A stretch of 40,244 nt of DNA from Nonomuraea longispora. Its GTDB lineage: Bacteria; Actinomycetota; Actinomycetes; Streptosporangiales; Streptosporangiaceae. The stretch lies in contig NZ_SMJZ01000066.1 in assembly GCF_004348345.1 (NCBI RefSeq), positions 1-40,244 on the forward strand, given 5' to 3'. A model generated the notes under the pieces. That model saw only the letters and a list, made by a program, of their open reading frames with translations, did no database searches and was not told the origin of the DNA. Every line of letters begins with the position of its first letter. The first letter of the stretch is position 1. The position numbers were made by a program, and so were the translations under genes. Positions 8,078 to 15,927 of this stretch are shown here, in pieces.

Positions 8078-9345
8078 GACCGTCCGGCCAGCCATCGGTC
8101 CACGCCCTCGGCGACCTCCTCGGGCGACTTGCCCACGTACAGGCCCTGCACCTCGGTGTTCCACGCGGAGTTGAAGCCCTTGGGGAGGGTGGCGTCGCCG
8201 TAGCCCTCACCTTGCGGCACGCCGGACGGCGCCGCGTCGAGGATCTCCTGCACCTGCTTCTCCAGCGGGGTGAACTCGCGCTCGACGCCGGTGCGGAAGT
8301 TGCCGTCCTGCTTGAGCTGGCTCTTGACCGCGGCCGGGTCGGTGACGAGCCACTGGACGAGCTTGAGCGCCGCGTCCTTCTGCGGGCTCGACTTGAGGAT
8401 CATGTACGGCGCCGCGAGCGTCGCGCCCTGCGGGCCGGGGTGGCGCTGGCCCTTGTCGACCGGGGCGGGGAAGACGCCGACCTCGAAGTCCTTCTCGGCC
8501 TTGGCCTCGGCGGCGGTGAACCAGCTGCCCATGACGTACATCGCCGACTTGCCGGACAAAAACGCGGTTTCGGCGTCGGCGTACTTCAGGCCCAGGGCGT
8601 TCTTGTCGACGTACCCCTTGCCGATCCAGCCGTGGTAGCGCTTCAGGTACGGCAGCAGCGACTCGCCGGCCTTGATCTTGCCGGAGCTGACGTCCTGCTG
8701 CCAGGCGGGGTGGTTCTGGGCGCGGGAGGGGTTGGAGAGCTGGAGCAACTGCAGGCCGGTCAGGAAGTCGCCGCCGGTCTGCAGCGGCAGGTAGCCGGCC
8801 GACTTGAGCTTGCCCATGGCGGTGTCGAACTCGTCCCACGTGGCCGGCGGCTCGTCGATCCCGGCCTTGCCGAAGGCGGTCCTGTTGTAGAAGACCAGCG
8901 ACTGGGCCTGCACGCCGACCCCGACGGTGTAGATCTTGCCGCCCAGCTTGGCCTGCTCGGCCAGCGGCGTGTCCTTCGCCCACGGCTGGTCGCTGAGGTC
9001 GAGCATCTGCTTGGCCAGCGTCTCGTCGGCCATCAGCGTCTCGACCACGTCGGGCGCGTTGCCGGCGGCGAGCTGCTGCGGCAGCGTGTCGGCCACGCCC
9101 TTGCCGGTGGGCGCCTCGATCTCCACGTCGATGCCGGGGTTCGCCTGCTCGAACGGCTTGACGAGGCCGTCCCAGTACGCCTGGGTGAGGTTCGGGCTGA
9201 TGTTGACCAGCATCCTGACGGTGACCTGGCCGCCCTCGCTCTGCTGCGCTTGCGAGTCGCCGGCGAAGCCGCCCCCGCCGCAGCCGGTGAGCAGGAGCAG
9301 GCATCCGATGCCGGACAGGACGAGGGATGGACGGGGGGACCGCAT
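8074..9345 (-). CDS. Sugar ABC transporter substrate-binding lipoprotein
   Basis: 423-residue extracellular solute-binding protein of the CUT1 class. The signal is lipoprotein-type: 'SGIGCLLLLTGCGGGG' with lipobox Leu-Thr-Gly-Cys, so the mature protein is tethered by Cys21 or so. The mature domain shows the usual features: 'YWDGLVKPFEQANPGIDVEI', 'LAAGNAPDVVETLMAD', 'KIYTVGVGVQAQSLVFYNR' and 'FLSGKSAMYVMGSWF'. It is the first gene of the leftward operon, with GGAGG eight bases before ATG 9345 and a sigma-70-like promoter at 9411-9439. It captures the oligosaccharide and hands it to the two permeases downstream. Ligand identity cannot be read from the sequence; context points to a plant cell-wall fragment. 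Confidence 0.93.
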   Translation of the reverse strand: MRSPRPSLVLSGIGCLLLLTGCGGGGFAGDSQAQQSEGGQVTVRMLVNISPNLTQAYWDGLVKPFEQANPGIDVEIEAPTGKGVADTLPQQLAAGNAPDVVETLMADETLAKQMLDLSDQPWAKDTPLAEQAKLGGKIYTVGVGVQAQSLVFYNRTAFGKAGIDEPPATWDEFDTAMGKLKSAGYLPLQTGGDFLTGLQLLQLSNPSRAQNHPAWQQDVSSGKIKAGESLLPYLKRYHGWIGKGYVDKNALGLKYADAETAFLSGKSAMYVMGSWFTAAEAKAEKDFEVGVFPAPVDKGQRHPGPQGATLAAPYMILKSSPQKDAALKLVQWLVTDPAAVKSQLKQDGNFRTGVEREFTPLEKQVQEILDAAPSGVPQGEGYGDATLPKGFNSAWNTEVQGLYVGKSPEEVAEGVDRWLAGRS

Positions 9346-9410
9346 CGCACCTCCAAGGGGGCGAGATCTGCGACGCCTTTTTAATGGGTCGATACTCGAT
9401 TAGCGATTAT

Positions 9411-9439
9411 TTAATACGTTGGTAACCGGGGTCGGTCAA
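9411..9439 (-). promoter_or_regulatory. Sigma-70-like promoter of the binding-protein operon
   Basis: On the minus strand TTGACC (9434-9439) is followed by a 17-nt spacer and TATTAA (9411-9416), a near-consensus housekeeping promoter. It leaves an untranslated leader of about 60 nt before ATG 9345. It is the best promoter match in the window and stands out in an AT-rich patch. Confidence 0.7.
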
Positions 9440-9484
9440 GGGGTTATGTACTGCTACAAATTCGTTTCCAGCGGGTGACTGAGT

Positions 9485-9499
9485 CATAAGTACGTTATG
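9485..9499. promoter_or_regulatory. Palindrome CATAA-N5-TTATG, candidate operator
   Basis: A perfect 5-bp inverted repeat (CATAAGTACGTTATG) ends 8 nt before the GTG of the fused GntR regulator at 9508. A related half site, GTTATGTAC, lies at 9443-9451 next to the -35 element of the leftward promoter. The position suits autoregulation and control of the divergent operon by the GntR-type protein. Which protein binds is inferred only from position. Confidence 0.5.
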
Positions 9500-9507
9500 G
9501 TTGGGGC

Positions 9508-10575
9508 GTGACTGGACGGGAAGACGACAAGCGGCTGGTAGTGGGCGCCGAGGAGCGCGCGACCCTGGAGGCGTGGGCGGAGCAGGCCGGGAGCGGGCTG
9601 GGCCTGCGCAGCCGCATCGTGCTGGCGTGCGCCGACGGGCTGTCCCGCAAGGAGATCGCGGCCCGGCTCGCCGTCAGCTCGGCGACCGTCGCCAAATGGC
9701 TCGCCCGCTTCGTGGAGCGCGGCCTCGACGGCCTGGCCGACGCGCCGCGACCCGGGCGGCCGCGCAGCACCGGGCGGCAGGAGGCCGAACGGGTGATCGC
9801 CGCCGCGGCCGGCGGCTCGGCCGTGCCCTCCACCCGCTCCATGGCCAGGCAGCTCGGGCTGTCGCAGTCGACGGTGGCGCGCATCTGGCAGGAGCAGCAG
9901 ATCGCCCCGCCCGCCAGTCAGGTGCTGCCCAGGGAACTGCTGTCGGACCGGGTCTACGCGCTGCTGCGCGGCTGGATCGTCTCGGGAGAACTCGTGGCGG
10001 GACAGCGCCTGGTGGAGGCCGAGATCGCCCGCAGGGTCGGCACCAGCCAGGCCCCGGCCAGAGAGGCGATCAAGCGGTTGGCCCACGAAGGACTCGTCAT
10101 CTCCTATCCCAACCGGGGCAGCTACGTCGCGGAGATCTCCGACGAGCAGGCCCGGGAGGTGCGTGACATCAGGGTGTTGCTGGAGGAGTATGCCGCACGC
10201 GGCGCCGCCGCCCGCATCCAGCCCGAGACGTTGCAGCAGCTCACGGGTGACGTGCTGGCCATGCAGCGGGCGGCGGGCGACGGTGACATCGGGGCTTTCA
10301 GGGACGCGGACCTCGCCTTCCACCGGCGGGTGTGCGCCGCGTGCGGCAACTCCTTCCTGCTGCGGTTGTGGCGGACCATCGAGTCGAACCTGTGGAGCCT
10401 GCACGTCGTGGGCAACCCGCTCTACGAAGGCGACTGGATGGCGATGGCCGGCCACCACGACGACCTGGTGACCGCCCTGGCGTCGGGCGACCCGGACGAG
10501 GCGGCCCGCCTCTTCGCCGCCCACGCCCGCGGCGAGGCCTCCCGCACCCGCCCCCGGACGCGTCCCTCCGCGTGA
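9508..10575 (+). CDS. Transposase-like HTH fused to GntR/FCD transcriptional regulator
   Basis: 355-residue DNA-binding protein with an unusual layout. Residues 1-135 resemble the N-terminal HTH region of IS630-type transposases: 'GLSRKEIAARLAVSSATVAK' (about 45-64), then the linker 'RPGRPRS', then a second HTH 'SMARQLGLSQSTVARIW' (111-127). Residues 143-210 are a GntR winged helix ('QRLVEAEIARRVGTSQAPAR...IKRLAHEGLV'). Residues 215-340 are a FadR-type FCD ligand domain with the metal-ligand pattern Asp268/His272, His316 or His317, and His339. No DDE catalytic domain is present. GTG at 9508 is chosen because the palindrome and the divergent promoter lie immediately upstream. It most likely senses a sugar acid or related ligand and controls the leftward transport operon. 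The GntR/FCD part is certain; the origin of the N-terminal module is inference. Confidence 0.9.
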   Translation: MTGREDDKRLVVGAEERATLEAWAEQAGSGLGLRSRIVLACADGLSRKEIAARLAVSSATVAKWLARFVERGLDGLADAPRPGRPRSTGRQEAERVIAAAAGGSAVPSTRSMARQLGLSQSTVARIWQEQQIAPPASQVLPRELLSDRVYALLRGWIVSGELVAGQRLVEAEIARRVGTSQAPAREAIKRLAHEGLVISYPNRGSYVAEISDEQAREVRDIRVLLEEYAARGAAARIQPETLQQLTGDVLAMQRAAGDGDIGAFRDADLAFHRRVCAACGNSFLLRLWRTIESNLWSLHVVGNPLYEGDWMAMAGHHDDLVTALASGDPDEAARLFAAHARGEASRTRPRTRPSA

Positions 10576-10581
10576 CCCTCC

Positions 10582-10611
10582 GCCTGACCCTCCGCCCGAC
10601 CGGGGTCAGGC
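10582..10611. terminator. Hairpin between convergent genes
   Basis: GCCTGACCC (10582-10590) pairs perfectly with GGGTCAGGC (10603-10611) across a 12-nt loop. The right arm includes the stop codon of the GH95 gene. There is no T-run, as is common in high-GC actinomycetes. It may end both the regulator transcript and the GH95 transcript. Confidence 0.5.
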
Positions 10612-13032
10612 CATGGCCAGCTCGTACGTCGCGCCCTTGCGGGTGTCGAGGACCAGCACCCCGGGTTCGGGCCGGTCGGCCTTGACCGGGCGGCCTCGTT
10701 CGGTGACGGCGACCGGGTGGGCGGTGCGCAGGGTGAGCCGGCGTCCGAGGTCGGAGCGGATCCGCCCCCGCCGCAGCGCGCCGCCGTCCCACGTGAGGTC
10801 CACCTCGAACCCGCCGCGCGCCCGCAGCCCCCGGTACGACCCGGCGGGCCAGGCGGCGGGCAGGGCGGGCAGCAGGTGCACCTGGTCCCCGTGGCTCTGC
10901 AGCAGCATCTCCGTGATCCCCGAGACGCCCCCGAAGTTCCCGTCGATCTGGAACGGCGGATGCAGGTCGAACATGTTGGGCGCGGTCCGCGCGGGCACGA
11001 GCAGGTTGCCCAGCCGCTCGTAGGCCTCGGCGGCGTCCAGCAGCCGGGCCCAGAAGTTGATCTTCCAGGCGAGGGACCACCCCGCGCCGGCCTCGCCCCG
11101 CAGCTCCAGCGTCCGGCGGGCCGCCTGGGCCAGGTCGGGGGAGAGGCGCGGGTCGATCTGGTGGCCGGGGAACAGCCCCCACAGGTGGGAGATGTGCCGG
11201 CTGCGCGACAGGGCGGCGTCGCCGCGGTAGTCCTCCTGCCACTCCTGGATCTGCCCGAGATGCCCGACCTGGTTGGGCACGAGCCGCGAGCGGGCCTCGC
11301 CGGCCCTGGCGCGCAGGTCCTCCTCGATCCCGAGGGCCTCCGACGCCTGCGCGAACGCGCCGAACAGGTCGCGAAGGATCTGCATGTCCATGGTCGGCCC
11401 GGCGCAGATGCTGACGTTCTCGCCGCCGTCCTCGTGGTGGCCCACCTCCGGGGAGTGGGAGGGGTTGGTCACCAGGTAGCCGGTCCTGGGGTCGGTCCGG
11501 AGGGTGTCGAGGAAGAACTCCACCGAGCCCTTGATCAGGGGGAAGTGCTCGCGCAGCCGCCGCTCGTCGCCGGTGTAGAGGTAGTGCTCCCACAACGTCA
11601 GGCACAACCACGCCCCGCCGGTCGGCCACACGCCGTAGAAGGCGTAGTCCACGGGGGCCGTGCCGCGCCAGCCGTCGGTGTTGTGGTGGGCGACCCAGCC
11701 CTTGGCACCGTACTGGGTGCGGGCGGTACGCGCGCCGGTCTCCGCCAGGTCCTTGATCAGGTCGAACAGCGGGTCCATGCACTCGATGAGGTTGCCCGGC
11801 CCGGCCGGCCAGTAGTTCATCTCGCAGTTGATGTTGATGGTGTACTTCGACTCCCACGCGGGCGTGAGCGAGTCGTTCCAGATGCCCTGCAGGTTGGCCG
11901 CGTGGCCGGGCGCCCGGGAGCAGGAGATCAGCAGGTAGCGGCCGTACTGGAAGTAGAGCGCGGCCAGCTGCGGGTCGGTGTCGAGCTGCTGGCGGACGAT
12001 GCGCTCGTCGGTCGGCAGCGCGGCCGCGTCCGACGTGCCGAGGTCGATCTCCACCCGGCCGAACAGCTTGCTGTAGTCGCGCACGTGCTCGCGCCGGAGC
12101 ACCTCGTACGGCCGCCCCGCGGCGCGCTTCAGATGGCGCTCGGCCACCTCGTCCGGGTCGCCGCCGACGTCCTTGTAGCTGCGGTAGCCGGAGCCCATGG
12201 AGATGAGCAGCGTCACCTCGTCGGCGCCGGTCACGGCCAGCGTGCCGTCGTCGGTGGCGACCGTCCCGCCCTTCGCCTCGGCCCTGGCCAGGGCGCGGAA
12301 GCGCACCTCGCCCTTGAGTCCCTGGGTGTCGCCGCTGACGCCGTCGAGGGCGATGGTGGCGGGCCCGGCGGCGGCCGTCGTGGTGGTCTGCGGGCTGGAG
12401 AAGGCCGCCTCGAACGTCACCGAGCCGGGCTTGTCGGCCGTGTGCCGCACGACGATGACCTGGCCGGGGTTGCTGGCGAAGACCTCGCGGGTGTGGCGGA
12501 CGCCGTCGCGGACGTAGGTCACGGTGGTGACGGCCCGGGTCAGGTCGAGCTCGCGCCGGTAGTCGGTGAACTCCGCCGAGCCGGGGAAGGTGAGGGTGAG
12601 GTCACCGAGCACCTGGTACGGTGCCTGCTCGCTGGGGACGCCGAGGAACTTCTCGTCGGCGAGGTTCTGGGCCTGCTGCCACTTGTCCTCCCAGACCCAC
12701 TGCCGGATCTGGGGGAGGGCGGCCAGGGCTTCGGGGTTGTCGTAGGTGTGCGGCCCGCCGGCCCAGATGCTGTCCTCGTTCAGCTGGAGCCGTTCGGTGG
12801 CGACGCCGCCGAAGACCATGGCGCCGATCCGCCCGCAGCCGACGGGCAGCGCTTCGAGCCATTCCGCGGCTGGGCGGGTGTACCAGAGGGTCAGCGGGCC
12901 GTCCTGCGGGCCGTGCCGCGTGCCGGCCCGCGCGGGAGCGGCGTTCGCCCCGGTCACGAGCACGGATCCGGCTGCGGCGCCTAAGCCGGTCGTGAGCATG
13001 CCTCGTCGTGTGTAGCCGTCGTTGGTCACCAT
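10606..13032 (-). CDS. GH95 alpha-L-fucosidase-type glycoside hydrolase, Tat-exported
   Basis: 808-residue glycoside hydrolase family 95 enzyme; known members are inverting alpha-1,2-L-fucosidases, and some are alpha-L-galactosidases. A twin-arginine signal opens the protein ('YTRRGMLTTGLGAAAGSVLV', then Ala-x-Ala), so it is exported folded. The N-terminal beta-sandwich begins 'LWYTRPAAEWLEALPVGCG', with the hallmark 'RLQLNEDSIWAGGP'. In the (alpha/alpha)6 catalytic domain 'TININCEMNYWPA' carries the two Asn of the active site, 'NPSHSPE' the proposed acid Glu, and 'FQIDGNFGG' the Asp that assists the Asn base. ATG 13032 has GAGGAG only 2 nt away; GTG at 13029 is better spaced and equally possible. 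It is divergent from the fuconolactonase-like gene, which fits fucose release followed by oxidation. Exact linkage specificity is not visible. Confidence 0.93.
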   Translation of the reverse strand: MVTNDGYTRRGMLTTGLGAAAGSVLVTGANAAPARAGTRHGPQDGPLTLWYTRPAAEWLEALPVGCGRIGAMVFGGVATERLQLNEDSIWAGGPHTYDNPEALAALPQIRQWVWEDKWQQAQNLADEKFLGVPSEQAPYQVLGDLTLTFPGSAEFTDYRRELDLTRAVTTVTYVRDGVRHTREVFASNPGQVIVVRHTADKPGSVTFEAAFSSPQTTTTAAAGPATIALDGVSGDTQGLKGEVRFRALARAEAKGGTVATDDGTLAVTGADEVTLLISMGSGYRSYKDVGGDPDEVAERHLKRAAGRPYEVLRREHVRDYSKLFGRVEIDLGTSDAAALPTDERIVRQQLDTDPQLAALYFQYGRYLLISCSRAPGHAANLQGIWNDSLTPAWESKYTININCEMNYWPAGPGNLIECMDPLFDLIKDLAETGARTARTQYGAKGWVAHHNTDGWRGTAPVDYAFYGVWPTGGAWLCLTLWEHYLYTGDERRLREHFPLIKGSVEFFLDTLRTDPRTGYLVTNPSHSPEVGHHEDGGENVSICAGPTMDMQILRDLFGAFAQASEALGIEEDLRARAGEARSRLVPNQVGHLGQIQEWQEDYRGDAALSRSRHISHLWGLFPGHQIDPRLSPDLAQAARRTLELRGEAGAGWSLAWKINFWARLLDAAEAYERLGNLLVPARTAPNMFDLHPPFQIDGNFGGVSGITEMLLQSHGDQVHLLPALPAAWPAGSYRGLRARGGFEVDLTWDGGALRRGRIRSDLGRRLTLRTAHPVAVTERGRPVKADRPEPGVLVLDTRKGATYELAMA

Positions 13033-13159
13033 TACTCCTCTTCCGGAACGCATGCCGCCGCCGGGGCGGGATGTCACGAGAGCGATGAGGGTGATCGTCG
13101 TCAGGGGGCCCGGATGTCTCTCGGGCCGCGGGGGACGTCGAAGGCGAGAAGTTCAGCGG

Positions 13160-13252
13160 ATGTTCACCGCGAACATGGGATGTATGTCTACGCGAAGGGG
13201 GCTTGGATGTCCATACTTCCGCACAATCTGGCCGAAACATAGGATGTATGTT
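13160..13252. promoter_or_regulatory. Divergent promoter region with repeated dyads
   Basis: The 16-nt direct repeat AACAT[G/A]GGATGTATGT occurs at 13172-13187 and 13236-13251 (15 of 16 identical, 64 bp apart). The second copy is part of a perfect dyad AACATA-GGATG-TATGTT (13236-13252). The first overlaps another dyad, ATGTTC-ACCGC-GAACAT (13160-13176). They lie between the GH95 gene and the amidohydrolase and look like paired operators. No convincing -35/-10 pair was found. Confidence 0.55.
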
Positions 13253-13323
13253 AGGTTCCGGTCCTGCTGGAGAGGGCGGTCGTGCCCGCGATCCGCCCGC
13301 ACCCGACCGAGCCGGAAGCCGTG

Positions 13324-14154
13324 ATGACCCGCATCGACGCCCACCACCACGTCTGGGATCTGTCCGTACGCCCCCACGCCTGGCTCGACCCGGAGCCGAT
13401 GGCCCCTGTGCGCCGCACGTTCACGCTCGACGACCTCGCCGGGCCCGCCGCCGCGGCCGGGGTGAGCCGTAGCGTGCTCGTGCAGGTGCTGCCCGACCTC
13501 GGCGAGACCCGCGAGTTCCTGGCCCTGGCCGCCGGCTCCGAGCTCGTCGCCGGTGTCGTCGGCTGGATCGACCTGACCGCGCCTGACGCCGCCGACACCC
13601 TCGCGGGGCTGCCCCACGGGCTGGTCGGCGTCAGGCACGGCGTGCAGTCCGAGCCCGACGCCGGCTGGCTCGCCCGCGCCGACGTGCGCCGCGGGCTCGC
13701 CGCCGTGGCCGCCGCGGGGCTCGCCTACGACCTGCTCACGCTGCCGCACCAGCTGCCCGCCGCCATCGACACGGTGGCCGCCGTGCCGGAGCTGACGTTC
13801 GTACTCGACCACCTGTCCAAGCCGCCGATCGCCTCGGGCGAGCTGGAGCCGTGGCGCCGCCGCGTCCGGGAGCTGGCCCGCCACCCCAACGTCTACTGCA
13901 AGCTGTCCGGCATGGTCACCGAGGCCCGCTGGGGGTCCTGGCGGGTGGCCGACCTGCGGCCGTACGCCGAGGTCGTGCTGGAGGCGTTCGGGCCCGAGCG
14001 GGTGATGTTCGGCTCCGACTGGCCGGTGTGCCTGCTCGCGGCCGGCTACGAGCAGGTCGCCGAGGCCGCGGACGCGTTGTGCGCGGGCCTGTCGGACGGC
14101 GAGCGCGCCGACGTCCTCGCCGGGACGGCGCGGCGGGCGTACCGGCTGGAGTGA
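13324..14154 (+). CDS. Amidohydrolase family protein, L-fuconolactonase-like
   Basis: 276-residue TIM-barrel hydrolase of the COG3618 amidohydrolase group, which includes L-fucono- and related sugar lactonases. The N-terminal metal motif is 'RIDAHHHVWDL'; later strands carry 'ELTFVLDHLSKPP', 'NVYCKLSGM' and the C-terminal 'RVMFGSDWPV' whose Asp is a conserved active-site residue. ATG 13324 is used because the family's conserved region begins there. GTG 13282 in the same frame, with a strong GGAGAGG site, would add 14 residues and is a real alternative. It would open a sugar lactone made by a sugar dehydrogenase, yielding the aldonic acid. Its divergence from a GH95 fucosidase makes L-fucose the leading candidate; specificity is inferred. 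It ends 16 nt from the convergent DUF4432 gene. Confidence 0.85.
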   Translation: MTRIDAHHHVWDLSVRPHAWLDPEPMAPVRRTFTLDDLAGPAAAAGVSRSVLVQVLPDLGETREFLALAAGSELVAGVVGWIDLTAPDAADTLAGLPHGLVGVRHGVQSEPDAGWLARADVRRGLAAVAAAGLAYDLLTLPHQLPAAIDTVAAVPELTFVLDHLSKPPIASGELEPWRRRVRELARHPNVYCKLSGMVTEARWGSWRVADLRPYAEVVLEAFGPERVMFGSDWPVCLLAAGYEQVAEAADALCAGLSDGERADVLAGTARRAYRLE

Positions 14155-14170
14155 CGGCCGCCCGGCCGCC

Positions 14171-15217
14171 TCAGATCGTTTCGACACGGAACGTCGTGTG
14201 GTACGTCCGCGACTCCTGCGGGCCGAGCCAGATCATGCTGCCGTCCTCCCTGGCCGCCGCGTCGCCGGAGACGTGGTGCGTGGACGGCTCCAGCCCCACC
14301 GCGTAGTTGCCCGAGCGCAGGTTCAGCCACTCGAAGAAGTACGGGAACTCCCGCGCGGGCCACTCCACGGACACCCTCATCCCGAGCCGGTCGTTGACCA
14401 CGGCCACCCGGTGCAGCCCGTCGTCGCCCGGGACCAGCGCGTGCTCGTACACCTGCTCCACGAACCCCGGAGCCGGCCCGGGGAAGACGAGGTGACCGGC
14501 CCGCTGCTCGGCCACGCTGTCGCTCTGCCAGAGCGTCTCGCGGATCGCCGCCTCGAACCTGGCGCCCTCGTCGAGCAGCGGCCAGCCCAGGTTGATGTGG
14601 TACAGGTACATGTGCGGCGTCGGCTCGAAGCCCGCGTTCGTGACGGTGTCCACCAGCCTGATCTCCTCGCCCCCGAGGTCGGCCTCGATCCGCCGCACCA
14701 GGCGCAGGTTCTCGGCGAAGACCGCCGCCTGGCGCACCTCGCCCTCCGCCCACAACACGCAGCGCTCGCCGTCCCAGCGCTCGCCGTAGCCGGTCAGCCG
14801 GGCGGGCAGGTTGCCCGCGCGCCCGTGCAGGCCGTGCCGCACCGACGCGCGCGGCGGATAGCGGTAGGTGCCGGCGGGCACGTCGCCGCCGAACAACGTG
14901 TGGTCCAGCCCGGCCGTGACGATCAGGCCGGAGAACGAGCGCAACCACGACAGCCCGTCCTCGTCGGCGTTCTCGTGCAGCCCCGGATGGCGGAAGCCGG
15001 TGGGGGAGCGCCAGCCGAACGCGCGCCCGCCGTGCTCGGCGTGCCCGATGTCCATGCACCGGTCCACCAGCACGTCGAACGCCAGCCCCGATCCGGTCCT
15101 GAACTCCAGCGCCCTGATGCCGCGCTCCACCCCGTCGGCCAGCGTCACCAGCCGCACCCCGCCGGCCGCGCTCAGATCGCCCGTCAGCTCCGCCAGCCGC
15201 CTGCGGTCCGGCGTCAT
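14171..15217 (-). CDS. DUF4432 / aldose 1-epimerase-like protein
   Basis: 348-residue cytoplasmic protein with the galactose-mutarotase-like beta-sandwich as judged by 'GRAFGWRSPTGFRHP', 'GLIVTAGLDHTLFGGD', 'HGLHGRAGNLPA' and 'YLYHINLGWPLL'. The His in 'HGLHGRAGN' and in 'LYHINLG' are at places where aldose epimerases keep catalytic His. DUF4432 proteins often accompany sugar-catabolic genes; few have been studied. ATG at 15217 overlaps the TGA of the SDR gene (ATGA) and is preferred over ATG 15229, which would overlap further. It is the last gene of the leftward operon. A likely role is interconversion of sugar anomers, or a related isomerisation, before dehydrogenation; this is inference from the fold family and neighbours. 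Confidence 0.85.
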   Translation of the reverse strand: MTPDRRRLAELTGDLSAAGGVRLVTLADGVERGIRALEFRTGSGLAFDVLVDRCMDIGHAEHGGRAFGWRSPTGFRHPGLHENADEDGLSWLRSFSGLIVTAGLDHTLFGGDVPAGTYRYPPRASVRHGLHGRAGNLPARLTGYGERWDGERCVLWAEGEVRQAAVFAENLRLVRRIEADLGGEEIRLVDTVTNAGFEPTPHMYLYHINLGWPLLDEGARFEAAIRETLWQSDSVAEQRAGHLVFPGPAPGFVEQVYEHALVPGDDGLHRVAVVNDRLGMRVSVEWPAREFPYFFEWLNLRSGNYAVGLEPSTHHVSGDAAAREDGSMIWLGPQESRTYHTTFRVETI

Positions 15218-15927
15218 GCCATCACCCACCCTCCGTTGACTTCGATGGTCTGGCCCGTCACGAACGAGGCGTCCGGGCCGGTCAGGAACGACACCACGGC
15301 CGCCAGCTCCTCCGGCTTGCCGCGCCGCTGGAGCGCCTGACGCTCCAGCACCATCCGGTCGTACGCCTCCGGATCCGGATGGATCGTCTCGGCCGCCGTC
15401 GGGAACGCGCCCGGCGAGACGCAGTTGACCCGGATCTCCTCAGGGCCGAGCTCGCGGGCCAGCGCCCTGGTGAGCGCGGCGGCGGCGCCCTTGGTGGCGA
15501 CGTACGCGGCCAGGTCGGACCAGCCGCCGTGCATGGTGATGGAGGCGACGTTGACGATCGCGCCGCCCCGTCCGCTCGTCTGCGTGCTCATCTGCTGGGC
15601 GGCGAGCTGGGCCGCCAGCCAGTAGGCCCGCTGGTTGACGGCGTGCACGTCGTCGTACTCGGCCAGCGGCACCTCCAGAAAAGGCCGGGCCGGATAGACG
15701 GCCGCGTTGTTGACGAGGATGCCGACCGGCCCCAGCCGCGCCCGCGTCTCGGCGAACGCGGCCTCGACGGCGGCCGGGTCACGCAGGTCGGTCTCCAGGG
15801 GGAGCGCGCCGTCGAGCCCCTTGGCCTCGACGTCGAGTGCCGCCACCCGGTGGCCGTCGGCGGTCAGCCGGCGCACGATCGCGCGGCCGAGCGCCCCGGC
15901 GGCGCCTGTGACGAGCGCCGTGGTCAT
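15214..15927 (-). CDS. Short-chain dehydrogenase/reductase (SDR)
   Basis: 237-residue classical SDR oxidoreductase. Cofactor motif TGAAGALG at residues 7-14, 'NNAA' at 73-76, catalytic Ser129 in 'NVASITMHGG', and Tyr142-x-x-x-Lys146 in 'AAYVATKGA'. The C-terminal 'VTGQTIEVNGGWVMA' is typical. The 'ALDVEAKG' acidic residue after strand 2 favours NAD(H) over NADP(H). ATG 15927 overlaps the preceding TGA (ATGA) and has GGAGG five bases upstream. In the context of a lactonase and an epimerase-like protein it may be a sugar or sugar-acid dehydrogenase, for example acting on L-fucose or on 2-keto-3-deoxy-L-fuconate. SDR substrate specificity cannot be read reliably from sequence. Confidence 0.92.
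   Translation of the reverse strand: MTTALVTGAAGALGRAIVRRLTADGHRVAALDVEAKGLDGALPLETDLRDPAAVEAAFAETRARLGPVGILVNNAAVYPARPFLEVPLAEYDDVHAVNQRAYWLAAQLAAQQMSTQTSGRGGAIVNVASITMHGGWSDLAAYVATKGAAAALTRALARELGPEEIRVNCVSPGAFPTAAETIHPDPEAYDRMVLERQALQRRGKPEELAAVVSFLTGPDASFVTGQTIEVNGGWVMA

Noticed and set aside
9508..9910. A possible IS630-type insertion sequence remnant
   Set aside because: Only the HTH part is present, it is in frame with GntR/FCD, and there are no terminal inverted repeats or target duplications; treated as a domain fusion.
10717..12984. Plus-strand open frame of about 755 codons opposite the GH95 gene
   Set aside because: Antisense shadow; the GH95 motifs on the minus strand are unambiguous.
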